From: Coriaria nepalensis
Taxonomy: Eukaryota; Streptophyta; Magnoliopsida; Cucurbitales; Coriariaceae
DNA length: 64,000 nt
NCBI GenBank assembly: GCA_027186245.1
Contig: CP114499.1
Span: 9,181,001-9,245,000 of the forward strand
Reading direction: 5' to 3'
Positions within the stretch are counted from its first letter, which is position 1. Each line of letters starts with the position of its first letter. The position numbers and the translations under genes were made by a program. The notes under the pieces are model-generated. The model was given only the letters and a program-made list of their open reading frames with translations. It was not told where the DNA came from and made no database searches. Shown one piece after another: positions 1 to 14,884 of this stretch.

Positions 1-968
1 AAGGGTGCATTTACTCTATCCTGAAACTGAAATTTGCTGCAATCTCTAATATAATTGCATTTAGATCAGTGTGGAAGACTTGAGTGTTCGTGGGTTCAAA
101 CTAAATTTCAGATCTTTGCTGGAGATTCGAACACCGAATCAAAGATCTCTGAACTGTTGGGAAGATAAAAGTCAGAGATATATGAGATTGATATATATGT
201 TTTCTGAGCTCGAAATGGTCGTGGTGTTTTATGCCATTGATAATTTTGACATGGTTCACTGAAATTTATAAAAGTTCTGCTTTGATTGGGAGTTATATTT
301 CCTTGTCATTTGTTGTTGTGAAGTGAATTAATACGTAGGGACATTATACTGTCTCTTGTTGTTGGATAATGAATGAATGAAAAGTTTTGACCAAAAAGAG
401 AAGGCATTAAGTCGGACCTTTTTTCAGAAGTCTGTTCTATGGCATTGCTTTTAGCTGAATTGGTTGGTTTGCTGTTGTTTAGATTCTTACGAGTCTCGTT
501 GTTTATCGAAAAAAATTGACATATGTGATATAATATATGATAATTTTCAGTAATTGATGAAAATACTTCCAATGGTGAAGTATGCTGTTGCATTTCTCTG
601 AGGACAGGAATGAACTTTTTGCGTATCTGGATTATTAATCTTTACTTGAATATCCAGGCTCTTATAACCATTCTGCAAAATGATTATATAATTAGTAGAT
701 GATGGATTCCCTACTTTTCTGAACCCTTAGAATCCTAAATGTTGATTAGATGCAACCTGAAGGAAAATGGAAAATGGATGGCATGCTAGTCAGTGGTTCA
801 TGCTGGGTTAGCGGGCCATGCCTTTGTTGAATCAGTCACATCAAATGGACTGTGAATTTCATTGGCGGGTCATGAGATTATTACCATAGCTGCGCTTTAA
901 TGCATGTTAAAAGTAATTACAATTATTGTGCTTACTGTTCTATTATTTTCCATCGCAATAATGTACAG
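1..968 (+). other. Intron of the DnaJ gene (upstream exons outside window)
   Basis: No convincing coding exon is seen on either strand. The sequence is T-rich and ends in an AG acceptor (966-968, CAG) directly before the DnaJ exon, so it is read as the last intron of that gene. The exons for the J-domain and G/F region must lie to the left of the window. Confidence 0.55.
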
Positions 969-1407
969 GAGACCTACTACGGTGGAGGAAATTTTAAAAA
1001 TCGAGATCAAACCCGGTTGGAAGAAAGGAACAAAGATTACTTTTCCAGAAAAGGGCAATGAACAGCGAGGAATCATACCCTCAGACCTTGTGTTTATCAT
1101 TGATGAAAAACCTCATGGTGTCTTCAAGAGAGATGGTAATGATCTTGTTATCACCCAGAAGATATCACTTGTAGAAGCTCTGACAGGTTACACTGCACAA
1201 GTTACAACCCTTGACGGGAGAAATCTATCGATCACGATATCTTCTATCATCAGCCCGTCCCATGAAGAAGTTGTCAAAGGAGAAGGGATGCCAATTCCCA
1301 AGGAACCTTCAAAAAGGGGCAATTTGAGAATCAAGTTTAACATCAAATTCCCTACACTGCTTACGTCGGAGCAAAAAACAGGCATCAAACGGTTATTAGC
1401 ATCATAA
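969..1407 (+). CDS. DnaJ (Hsp40) class B, last exon: C-terminal substrate-binding domain
   Basis: This is the 3' terminal coding exon of a cytosolic DNAJB/Sis1-type co-chaperone, which delivers substrates to Hsp70 and stimulates its ATPase. About 145 residues are visible, all from the DnaJ C-terminal domain. Landmarks are I-K-P-G-W-K-K-G-T-K-I-T-F near the start, the D-L-V-F-I-I-D-E-K-P-H block, L-V-E-A-L-T-G and the terminal beta strands ending at a TAA. There is no zinc-finger cysteine repeat, which fits class B rather than class A. The exon opens after a TACAG acceptor at about 968; an upstream ATG at 904 only reads through intron. The J-domain lies outside the window, so length cannot be judged. 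Family assignment is secure; which paralogue is not. Confidence 0.88.
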
Positions 1408-1647
1408 GAATTGGTGGGAGAGGTCGTCCTACGAACTAGGAAATTTCTGTAACTTGCTTTTTGTTTAATTTACTGGTTTTTTGAATCTGTAAGGAGTGGA
1501 AACTGGAAAGGTAGGTTCAATGTTGCATTCTTTTTCTTCTCTATTATCATTTGGTTTTATAGCAATTTGGCTTGGTGCTAGCTTTTGTATTTGATTGGTT
1601 AAACTTGTTTTATAAAAGAATAGGATTTTAATATATCAGTGTAAGCT

Positions 1648-1725
1648 TAATGGGCTTGTTAGTGCAAAGCCTTTCTGGGCTTGCGATAAGATTCTGGAAT
1701 CCACCACATGGGCCCATGGGCCTGT
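1648..1725. promoter_or_regulatory. Cluster of TGGGCY (site II) motifs
   Basis: Four or five TGGGCT/TGGGCC motifs lie within about 80 bp, including the near-palindrome TGGGCCCATGGGCC. Such clusters bind TCP factors in promoters of housekeeping plant genes. Here they precede the ALFIN-LIKE relic and the MYB-CC gene, so they are probably promoter sequence, perhaps the old promoter of the relic. The 1408-1913 stretch holds nothing else I can name. Confidence 0.4.
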
Positions 1726-1913
1726 CAAGTATATGTTTCCATGGACCTCTGTTTCACTCGCTGTTCTCGATTCCGTCTTCATGCTCTCGACGTAACTCTC
1801 TATCGTTGGAGTTCGTTGTTTAGGTTCAATTAACATCTGTAACTGTAAGTTCGAACTAAGTCTTATTACTTAGATCTCATATTGGCATTGGATATTGCTT
1901 CGAGTCTGAGAAT

Positions 1914-2412
1914 AGTGGAGGAGATCTTCAAAGATTTCAGTGGTAGAAGAGCTGGTCTTCTTCGTGCTCTAACTATACAGTAATCCAATTCCCGTGTCTT
2001 GGAATTTCAGGCTCTGCTTTTGCTTAGTGATCGCTTATCTTGTTGCCTTTGCGTCTTACAAATGTGGATGCATTCTATGGTCTCTGTGACTCCTTCGCTT
2101 GATATCCAATCATAAATCTGCACGTGTTGATCAAACTCTTCTCTTTTGTAGAGAGCGATTGATGGACAAGTCGAAAGCAATACCAGGCTCGCAAATGAGA
2201 GCGAAACTCATTGTGGGAGCTGTGGTGGAAATTACAATGCAAATGGGTTTTGAATCGGCCGTGACATATGTGAGAAGTGGTGGTACCATGGAAAGGGGGT
2301 AAAGATAACACCTGCCAAAGCCGAGAATATCGAGCAGTACAAGTGCCCGTCTTGTAGCATGACGAAAAGCAGGGCTCTAGTGTTCTTCTTCCCCTGTCAA
2401 TGCATAGATTAA
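1914..2412 (+). pseudogene. ALFIN-LIKE PHD-finger gene relic
   Basis: Two conserved blocks of plant ALFIN-LIKE histone readers remain. At 1914-1974 the frame reads V-E-E-I-F-K-D-F-S-G-R-R-A-G, the start of the N-terminal ALFIN domain, and then hits a stop. At about 2160-2385 a D-K-S-K linker and a PHD finger follow (C-G-S-C-G-G-N-Y-N-A-N-G-F, then D-I-C-E-K-W and [19 protein letters not shown]). The PHD is broken: the invariant Trp after G-F is TGA (2251-2253), a zinc cysteine is replaced, one codon is inserted, and the linker and PHD are in different frames. The middle of the ALFIN domain is missing. ALFIN-LIKE proteins normally bind H3K4me3; this copy cannot encode one. It might serve as leader sequence of the downstream MYB-CC gene. 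Confidence 0.75.
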
Positions 2413-2830
2413 AATACTGTATGCCAATTAGAATTTTTTACTCTATTAATAGTGCATGGACTCAAACTATTTACTTGGTAAAAGTGGTATCTTTTCAAGG
2501 TGTGGGCTCTCTGGCTTTTTTCTATAAACTTGTTCAACCTTACATAGTTATTTCCGAATGAGTCAGAAGACTAGAAGGTGAAAAGTTTGGACATAAACTT
2601 CGATATAGAAAGCTTGTATCGGTAATATTTGGACTCAACATACGGTTGGTCTATTCTGACAGTTACAGACAAGGTATGGCATCTCTCTTGTGGCAATTGA
2701 CTTAGTTCCTATCATCACTTGGATTTTTCTGTCTACAACTGTTTTATTTTGTGTTGGCACTCATCCACAATCCTCCTTTTTACCAGGTTACTGGTTCGTG
2801 CAATGGTTGGGCTAAACCTCTGAATTCATC

Positions 2831-4060
2831 ATGGGCTCTAGTCGCTCCAATGGTTCCAAGAAGAAAGAACGCCTGAATTGGACTTCAGAGTTGCATGATC
2901 GCTTTGTAGTGGCGGTTGATCAACTCGGTGGTCCGGACCGTAAGTTGGGAATCTTTGATTGAACTTGAAGCATAGATAACCATGCATTGATAGACATCCT
3001 ATCAACAAGAAATGCATGAAAGATTCTACATGGATCTCTTCGTTTATGCCGTCTTCCTCTTTTATGCAGGGGCAACTCCAAAGGGAATATTAAGAGCTAT
3101 GTCTGTGCCTGAATTAAACATTAAGCATGTTAAAAGTCACTTGCAGGCAAGTTTCTTCCTCTAAATCTGATTTTTCTTTTTCTTTTTTTACCAGATTCAT
3201 TAGAGCTTTGGTTGATCTGGGTTTACACATTTTTCTGATAAGTTTTCACCTATTCTTTTCAGAAATACAGGCTCTCAAAATACATCTTAGAAACAACCAA
3301 CAGTAAGTTCATTACTTCAAATAATTCCTTTCTTTAATAAAAACTGGAAACTCATATTGCAGTGTTTCTGTCATCTACTCATCTCTGGCTACATCAAATA
3401 TATTTTTCTGGGTAGAAGGCAAGTACGTGAGCAGAAATATTTCAGAACTACTGCCAAATTTGGGTGCAACATGGTGAGAATCGTTCATATTCTCTATTAT
3501 ATTTTCTAGCAAATCCAAAATTTGGCTTATTTTAATTTGTAGATTTGCTAACTAAATCTATTTGCAGTGCCGCTCAACTCAACGAGGCGTTGCAAATTCA
3601 CATGGAAGCTCAAAAGCAACTGAGTAATCAACTAGAGGTGCAAAAGAGCTTAAAGCTTAAACTTGAAGCCCAAGGAAGATTTCTGGAGAAAATCACAGAA
3701 GAAGACGGTATAAACCAGATGAATATCAGCAAACTCAGGAGACCCAATTTCTCTACTATATCAGTACTCCCTTCTCTCTGCGAGGAGTCCGAGTCTACCT
3801 CAAAGGAATTCGACTCCGAATCGGAAGCTAACAAGTCTGAGAAAGAAACATTTCAAGCACATAAGCGGCTTAGAATCGAAGTTGATCATCATGACTACTT
3901 CTCGCCTAGATTTACCCTTTCATCCCTCAGTTCAGAATTTTACACCCCTGCCATTTTCTCTACAAAGGACCCAAACAGTTTCTACTACTCTCCCCATGAT
4001 ACCGGATTTTCTTGGAACATTGCAGCTTGCCAATCTCCTCTGATTCCAGATTTCTTCTGA
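2831..4060 (+). CDS. MYB-CC (G2-like/PHR-type) transcription factor
   Basis: A nuclear DNA-binding protein of 258 residues. Exons: 2831-2939, 3070-3146, 3263-3302, 3416-3473, 3568-4060. Residues about 13-66 form the single G2-like MYB repeat (L-N-W-T-S-E-L-H-D-R-F at the start, H-V-K-S-H-L-Q-K-Y-R-L at the end). Exon 5 starts with the MYB-CC coiled coil (L-N-E-A-L-Q-I-H-M-E-A-Q-K-Q-L and on to L-E-A-Q-G-R-F), which mediates dimerisation in PHR1-type phosphate-starvation regulators. The acidic, serine-rich tail has no further domain. The second intron starts with GC (CAG|GCAAGT, 3147) rather than GT, which keeps S-H-L-Q-K-Y intact. It is shorter than PHR1, resembling small MYB-CC members. The target pathway cannot be read from sequence. 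Confidence 0.92.
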
Positions 4061-5364
4061 AAATTTCTGCTCCGTGAGTTAGAGATGAGTAGATATCCAT
4101 ATATATGTATATATAGACATGATAAACTGAATAAGGAAGAATGTAAGATTGCTTTCATTGCCATGTTTCCTCTAAACAGAACAGGGAAGCAACTCTGAGC
4201 ATTCTTTGTTCTGGAATAGAACAATGTTTTGGCGACAGATCGTCTTGCTTGAATTGCATGTGAGAATAAATGTGTACAGAATCTGTTTTAAGAGTTTTCA
4301 TACTTAGTGTTGGAAATGAACGTGTTTCTCAATTCTATATGGTTTTGTTATTTGTATAATTTGTTGTGTAGTTTTGTTCGAGCAAGATTCCTAGAAGTTG
4401 GCGCTAGCTTGCAAAGCTGGGCCGCCGTGAAGGCATGTTTATTTATATACATTGGGCCAGACTAGAGAAGGCTGAGAGGAACATTGTCAACTCTTGGGTC
4501 TAGTTGTCTGACACAAAAGTGAGTCAACTGACCCAAATTAATGTCAGAGTGATTGGACAATTAATGGGCTCGGGATTAAGTAGGCCCAGTTTTACTATTT
4601 GACAACCCGGTCCAAAAAAAAAAAAAAAACTTTTTAAAAAAGCTTAGAAATTTGACTGCTTTGAGTTTGACCCGTCCGACAATAGAAAGCAAAAGTCTGG
4701 AAAATGACAATGTTAGACAACACTAGCTTTGTCTACAAGTAGAGAAAAAGTGCGTCCAAACATTTTTTTAAAAATTCTGGCCAAAAAAAAAAAAAAACAT
4801 TTTGAAAATTCAACCCTTCATTTAACAACTTCATATAAACGTGCATGGACTGAATCCCACTTTTATAATATCTTGCAACCAGAACGGACCCACATCCATC
4901 CATCAAGACTCGCCAGTTTATGTAAAGAAAAACAATCTAATCATCAATTACGTCATTCTCGTCGTTGCATCAAACAAGAATGACGTAATTGTCTGAAGAT
5001 AAGAACCTGGGAATTTTTATGAGACGCATGTAGGCCAGTTGGAAGATTTTCTAGAAGAGTTGTTTGAAGCAAGACAGAAAGAAGTGGGGGGGAGAGAGAG
5101 AGACGATTGGTTTTTATTGACACAATTAAGCAAACTAAGAAGCAATCACATGATGATCAATTTGGCCATTCTAATGACACAAAACAGGTTGCCACATACA
5201 CCCACTGTTATTAGCTTATAATCACGAACAAGACAACAAACCAAAAGAAAAAAAAAAGTAAGGGGAGCTGTTTCTTGATAATTACACCAATCACCCACCA
5301 TGCATGCACACTTCCAAATCCATGGCCGAGATTAAACGATAGAGCACTCACTAGTTACTAAGAA
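4061..5364. other. Spacer between two convergent genes
   Basis: Holds 3' flanks of the MYB-CC gene (+) and the dioxygenase gene (-). There are A-runs near 4612-4628 and 4783-4796, a short (GA)n at 5090-5101 and a few TGGGCY-type motifs (4420-4600). Short open frames have no recognisable domain. No RNA gene was seen. Confidence 0.6.
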
Positions 5365-6636
5365 TTAATGGCATTTTAGAGATTCAACTTGAGCCTTTCC
5401 ACAGAGACCCTTTGTCCGAATGAAAACTCTGTACTCATCAAATGTCATGGGAGGGTATAGAGCCGGTTTCTCTTCTGTCACGAGCTCCTTCGCTGGTTCA
5501 ATCACCAGATCACTCTTTGGGTTATAAAACAAGGCCAATGACACTCTATCCTTCGCCGAATTCACCACCACCCTATGCTCCACACTCTTGTAAACTGCAT
5601 TGCTCAGCACCTAATCAAACACAGCATCATATACATCTCGATCATTAGTAAATAAATTAACAGTTAATCAAAGTTAATAACGAAAATATACCTGAATTTG
5701 ATCGCCTATGTTGACGATAAAAGCATTAGGGGCAGGCTTAACAGTGACCCAATGGTTAGCCTTTCGGACTTGAAGGCCGGAAACATGATCATCGGGCAAG
5801 AGAAGAGTGAAGCCACCTGGGTCGGAGTGTGGGGAGATGCCAAGTGTACAGTCCGGCTGAGGGCATTTTGGGTAATAATTCACTCTCAAACATGCTCCTA
5901 CGTTTTCTTCCCCTCCAAACGCCTTTTCTAGATACTCCTCTCCTAATCCCAAGCTTGACGATATTACCCTCAGCAATCTCCTACATAACTTCACCACCTC
6001 ATCTCCATACTCTTTTATCAATTCCCTATAGATAATATTAACCTAATCAATCGATCCCACGTACGTAAAAATATTTACTATACGTGAAAATAAATCTAAT
6101 AATTACCTGCAAGAAGGAGGGAGTGCAGGCCATTTACAAGGCTTCCTAAGAGAAGGAGGCATGTAATGAAGAAAGTAATAGTCACTCCAATCCAGAATCG
6201 CGTCCTTCTCGACTCCTAACCGACTGCCATAACCTTCATAAGTAAGGGGGGAGTTGGAATACTCCTGCTTCAACTCGATCGGCATCTCGAAAAACTGGCG
6301 CCAAATCTGCCTTATTCTATTAATCAGATCATGGCTAACCCCATGATTCACTATCTGAAAGAATCCCCACTGCAGACAAGCTTCGTTGACATCTCTCAGG
6401 GTCTCTTCTCGAAGCTTCAAGTCTTTTCCGAAGAGGTTTCCGATGTCTATAACTGGAATATTATAATTCGTTTGATTAGAGGATGATAAAGAAGAATTCA
6501 CGTCGGTAATATCCGGTCGGAGAGATGGAGGTTTTATGTAGCGGGAAGGGATTGTGGCTAGCCCGCTTTGGGATAACAACTGGACTCTGACTATTGGTTC
6601 TGGCCATGTAACGTTGTTCTGCAAGCAGTTCATCAT
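5365..6636 (-). CDS. 2-oxoglutarate/Fe(II) dioxygenase, jasmonate oxidase (JOX) type
   Basis: A 369-residue member of the DOXC class, closest in memory to Arabidopsis JASMONATE-INDUCED OXYGENASES, which hydroxylate jasmonic acid and dampen defence signalling. Exons (from the 3' coordinate side): 6107-6636, 5692-6025, 5365-5610. The N-terminal DIOX_N part contains I-P-V-I-D-I and W-G-F-F-Q-I-V-N-H-G-V, then Y-E-G-Y-G-S-R-L-G-V-E-K. The catalytic core shows H and D in S-P-H-S-D-P-G-G, the second iron His in S-V-E-H-R-V, and the 2-oxoglutarate Arg in D-R-V-S-L-A. No lesions were seen. There are two adjacent ATGs at 6636 and 6633; either may be used. Jasmonate as substrate is inferred from whole-length similarity; flavonol synthase and LDOX relatives share the same catalytic residues. 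Confidence 0.9.
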
Positions 6637-6722
6637 ATTTTTTTTTCTTTTTTCTTTTTCGATAAAAAGTAAGAGACGAAGTAATGAGTGAATGTGAATG
6701 GGTACGAAGGATTGAAGCCACG

Positions 6723-6754
<32 letters not shown>

Positions 6755-7376
6755 TTGGAGGGTACTGTTAGTGCTACTGTGGTAAGTGATTTTTATGAAA
6801 CATGGAATTATCTAAAAAGAAATACGAGGATTGAATGAGGAGGGAGATACGTGCAATGTCGGCGGCGTAAGGAAGTTGATTTAAACTAATTTAAATCAAT
6901 GTTTAATGAATCGGATTAGAGTTATAGTATATATATACATACATACATGATAATGGAAATTAAACATGTCGGCCAGGTGGTCCAGCAATAAAAACCACGA
7001 ACTGAATGGAAGCTGGCTTGTTTGGCAATTGTAAGATCTACACCAGTTTCTGTTTGGCCTGCGTGGTCGGAGGCTTTTTTGGCAGATATTAAAGTAGCGG
7101 TTGATAGTTGACTTCGCCGCCCTTGCATGTTTTCCGTTTTATCTAACATTTTTACATTATCAGATATACTTTGTTTTCTGGAAACTGATTATATATATAT
7201 ATATATTATCCACGTTTCTTCCATGCGTCTAAAGGAGCATAATTAATTGCATGCAATTTTGACTTTTTTCCCCCCTCTTGCGTGTCGATTAATGGTTGGT
7301 GGTTGGTTTTTTGTTTTTTTTTACGGTAATGTTGCTTGAGATGGGCTAAAATTCTATAAAACACGTGATTAAATTG

Positions 7377-7377
<1 letters not shown>

Positions 7378-7411
<34 letters not shown>
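7378..7411. repeat. (AT)n microsatellite
   Basis: A nearly perfect AT dinucleotide run of about 34 bp in the JOX upstream spacer. Confidence 0.95.
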
Positions 7412-7414
<3 letters not shown>

Positions 7415-7970
7415 GGCGATTAGCTCCGGCCCACTTATTTCCACCAGTCTTTGAAAGTGATCAGGCCTCGCGTACGACTTTGATTTCGACACGATCTCTA
7501 GCAACTAGCTACATGTAGTTCTTCTAAATGGTAGAGCTACATCGTTGAAAATTGAAATTCTGTGGTTCGAAATATGTATGTTGAAGTTTATGTGGTTTCT
7601 TCGGAACTTCTTTTTAGCACATGATGTTTTTATGTGGTTATATATATATATATAAAAAAGATGTTTTGGGTCTTCACGACTCAAATGTTGGCATATAAGA
7701 CAAGATATATAAACAGTCACTAATTTTGTACTAATCAATCGTCACTTTCTCTGTTGAATATTACAATTAGCTGCAAATAATAAGAGTCTTCGTCTTAAAC
7801 TTTCGCAATACAAGTACATGATAATGGGTATGATAAGTCGACAGCCTTTTATCCACATTGTCGAACAGAACTTCGGTGTGTTAGCTAATTCCATGTGTCC
7901 CATATGAATTAAAGAGTTATACGCTCTTAATCGATAAACTTTTTCTCATCTGAGACCATATGTATAGTAC

Positions 7971-7973
<3 letters not shown>

Positions 7974-8017
<44 letters not shown>
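7974..8017. repeat. (AT)n microsatellite
   Basis: A perfect AT dinucleotide run of about 44 bp, the longest in the left half of the window; likely length-polymorphic. Confidence 0.95.
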
Positions 8018-8019
<2 letters not shown>

Positions 8020-9789
8020 TTAATGTGAATAGAAATGGAAGTTGTTTTGTTGTTGTAATAGCAGATTAGGTAGATCGGTCGTAGTACTGTTTCGAAGGTT
8101 GCCTAACCTCTGCAATGGGCTAATAAACACGTGCATTTTGTAGGGAGTATCGTGCATTGAGAAAAAACAAAACAAAAAACAAAAACCTATAACTAGGGGT
8201 GACTAAACAAAAATTATGGTGTGAACTAAAACCATTCACTATATACTTACTATTTTATATACAGTAGTGGGAATGAATCTAACTAAAGGTTGATCAGGTT
8301 CATATTTTGTACGTATATTTTACAGGTAGCTGCAGGTTGCTGCGGCTGAGTGTTTATACCAGCCTCGAGATTACTGATTTTTATGAATATGAATTAAAAA
8401 CTTAGCCGCTTCGTATATTTGTATACCTTATGTCTTCCTGACTAGAAATAACACTAGTATAAAGCACTGATCATGCATCACTCCAAAACACAAGTCGCTT
8501 TCGACTAATACATTGTGCACAAGTTTTACAAGTAACCTAGCTATGATCATCATATGCAAGAAACATATACATATATATACATATGAAATATCTACACGTA
8601 GAGGTTCAGTTTGAAGACAAGGACTAAGCTAATTACTTGATTAGATCATTAACTTTGACTACATCTATCTTCATTAGTGGTTCATGGCATTTAAAGGTAG
8701 GCGAGGGAATCCCTCGAGCTTAGGAATAATTATGATTCTTACATACTTTAAGATTTCCACTGAAATCATGGTTATGGGTTAGAATCTATCCTGAAACAAA
8801 TTTATCTAAAGATGTCTGTATGAACAAGCATCCTCGTATATATATATATATATATGTATATATCTGAACAAGCAAAATGACTCTAGTTACTTATATAATC
8901 GGATGGTCTATGGGCACAGATAGACTTTATAGGCTGTCTAGTTGCTGATGATTGGGAGAACATGATGAAAGGGTGTTATGTGCTGTTACATTGTGTATAT
9001 ATATTAACATAACATATGGAGGTGGCAGATTTGGCTTTCCTGAGCCTACCTAAGCTACCCTTTATCATATGCTATATATAGATATTACTGTAAATTTAGC
9101 TGCGGCCTGATAGGACGAAAAGAATAATCAATCCTTGCAATATTTCCCACAAATACCTTGCCCACATGATAGTGTTCGCCCCTTTTGTTTGCTTTGTGCG
9201 CTTCCCACTAATTTGCAATTTGACAATCATGTCGCCCTTATCTCAAGGGCCAAATGCTGTTACTCCTTTTTCGATCTGAAATTCTCTCTCTCTCTCTCGG
9301 GTCAACAAACCATCCTTTTTTTTGGGGTTATCCGCAATATTGGCCCGTCATAGCTTATCATACCCCAAGCCCACCTCCGAATGACTAACCAAAACGGCAA
9401 CACTAATATATATATATGTGAAAAGTGAAAAGTGAAAAGTCATAAAATCAGATTCTTAAGCACAGGATACCAGGAAATCAGAGTAACGACTTTTTCTTTT
9501 TTTCTTTCTGGCCAAAAGAGTGATAATTAGAGTGGTGGTAAAAATGGCAGAATCATACACATGCTGTGCACCGTGACACAATTAACATCGCAGCCACAAA
9601 TTAGACTAAGACTAGGCCCTCAATGACCTTTGTATGGATCAAAATGGACCATCAACAAATCATCACCAAAAAAAAAAGAGGAGGGGGGGGGGGGAAGGAA
9701 GCAAGTTTAAAATGCACAGGGGGAAATAATGCTACAATGCTTCTGTATGAATAAACCAACACCAACCTTAGCGTTTCGTGTCAATTTTG

Positions 9790-12724
<2,935 letters not shown>

Positions 12725-14884
12725 CACCACAGTAACTCTGTCTTGTGCGGATCTCTCAAAGCCCTATCTCACATCTGGCTCGACCTCATCATCATAATGC
12801 TGAAACCCTAACCCTATAAGAAAGATAAATTTCACCGAGAAGTGAAATCAAAGCGCGCGCGAGCGAGAGAGAGAGAGAGAGAGAGAGTGAGTTTAGTGTG
12901 TACGATAACGGCTCAGTCGCTTTTGAAGAGAATTCGTCTTTTCATGATCAATAGTTATATAACATATTCGAATATATATATATATATATATATATATCAA
13001 TCATCGTTTTTGGGTCTGAGTTTTGTCGGCTATTCGAGAGGCCTGAACGGTCGGAAGTCGGAACGGGATATTGGTCAGTGGGAACGTAGAGAGGATGAGT
13101 TGGAGTTTATTCCATTTATTTTTTTTATTTTTTTTATTTTTTTTATTTTTTATTTTATTTTTCCTTATTATCTTTTTCCCACTCTTTTTCACGGGTAATT
13201 TAACGAATACCTAAATTACGGACAGAATGATAACCGCTAATTAAATAATGACGTTGATCAGATATATTTTTTTTATGTCCTTCATTTCACGGGATATTCG
13301 TATTTCTCCCCTGAAATTAATTTTTATTTCTTTTTAGTCCTCTCCTCTCCTCTAATTAAAATCTCCCAATTTCTCAAATTTCAATTTCCCCTTTCCGTGG
13401 CCAAAACATTTAAAAATAAAAAATAAAAATAAATAAAAATAAAAATAAAAGGAAATTTTAATGGCGAGAGAAGACAAAATAGCAAATATACAAGAAAAAA
13501 CAAAAAGAAAGCAAGAAGGAAGAGGAGACGATGCCACCTGTTAGTGTCTTTTTTAAGATATCAAGTTTAAAGGTTGCTCTGTCTGTCCTCCTGTCTCTTT
13601 CGATTAATTGTTGCTTGCAGTTTTAGTACAACTTAATTAAGTCTTCTTTTACAATCCATAACTATAAGGAGTACATTAACATAACCCCCCGCCTGCCCAC
13701 CAAAAAGGGTTAAGACAATAATGTCTTCACCAGCTTCATCAGACGTGCGTGACCTTCTTAATTTTGCCCACGCATTTTAGAGTGGATTTATTGTATTTAT
13801 ATTTCTTCCCTTTATCTATGATTTCCTACAACAATAATGAACAATAAGGATTTGCGAATACGTGTTTTGTAATGACAAAATTACTTTTGCTACCTAGCAT
13901 ACCTCTATGACTATGAACTCCATCAAATTCAAACTCGTACGATATTTTATGTGTATGGATCAGAATCTTTGATAGTAAGTACTACTACTCTCTCTTAAAT
14001 CGTATACATGTGCTGCTACTACTACTACTACTACTTTCCTTTTTCAGATCAATCATGTGCTAAATGTAACAATGACACGACATGTTCTACAGACCACACA
14101 TCATCTACTACAATATACTTGCCGATCAAAAGCCAATCCGCTATCAATGCGTTTTATTCATGATGTTTACTTGTTAAACATCGAAGTACATTCCATTCCA
14201 CCTATATATGCACATGTATCATTCATCGCGTGCATGCTCTTATGCTACTATAGTCAAACATCAAGAATTTGGTCAATTTATCCCCCCCGCTTAATCCGGA
14301 GCCAAATCGCAAAGTGGACCCACACTTTACATTCCGTCATATTCCTCTCAGATATTCCGATTTCCAGGTTTTTCATTGCATATTTACAACGATGACCCTC
14401 GCTCTAATATTGACCTCGTAGATTTTAAGTGGACACCTGTGCATGGCCCAACCAATCATAACGGTCACAGGTGTGAACCACATGCTCGACCAGTGGGTCC
14501 GACACTCTGTCGTCATTGAATACGTGCATGCATGTATGCCACGTGGAACGTATAGCTGACTAGTAATCAGAATCAGCGGTCCTGATTCTCCCATACAGGA
14601 AGATAATATCTTGATGATCAGCCTTCTCAAGTTCATAATACTGCATAGAAAATACCCCCCACACGGTCCACGCCACTCCATCTTCTCGTAAGCATGACGA
14701 CACGTAGGCACAATGGGAAACAAGAGAGAGAGAGAGAGAATGAGTTTCCGCGTAGACGGATATATGAGAAGGCAACGTGTGAAGAAGGGATTTCTGGAGA
14801 AGAAAGAAGAGAAAAATAAATCCATCGTTTTATTTTCTGTCAAGCTAATAAAATAATCACCTAAAGAAAAGAAAGTGGTCGATT
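12725..14884. other. Intergenic region between divergent CPK13 and GT-3 genes
   Basis: Shared upstream space of two genes that point away from each other. Next to CPK13 is a (GA)n tract (12864-12888) typical of plant 5' leaders, then an (AT)n run at 12974-12997 and an unusual pyrimidine tract of T-runs spaced by single A (13108-13166). A short ACT triplet repeat lies at 14020-14035 and a (GA)n at 14724-14739 close to GT-3. Open frames here are low-complexity by-products. Confidence 0.6.
13108..13166. repeat. T-run/A low-complexity tract
   Basis: An imperfect repeat of seven to nine T followed by one A, about 60 bp long, on the upstream side of CPK13. It generates a false poly-Lys/Asn frame on the minus strand. 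Confidence 0.85.

Larger units (their letters stand above)
6637..9789. other. Long intergenic region (JOX promoter to CPK13 3' end)
   Basis: About 3.1 kb without a supported gene. Just upstream of the JOX start is a (TA)n(GA)n tract at 6724-6753. Several AT microsatellites, a G-run near 9676-9693 and a (CT)n near 9284-9298 are present. No transposase or reverse transcriptase fragment was recognised. Confidence 0.6.

Noticed and set aside
118..145. GATTCGAACACC resembling a tRNA B box on the minus strand
   Set aside because: No 7-bp acceptor stem, D-arm or paired T-arm could be built around it.
4729..4983. 84-codon plus-strand open frame
   Set aside because: Lys-rich from two A-runs, no domain, no splice context; lies in a spacer.
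13001..13198. Overlapping open frames, poly-Lys/Asn on minus and Phe/Ile-rich on plus
   Set aside because: Produced by the T-run/A low-complexity tract.
14057..14843. 112-codon plus and 156-codon minus open frames upstream of GT-3
   Set aside because: No recognisable family, composition unlike neighbours, located in the divergent promoter region.
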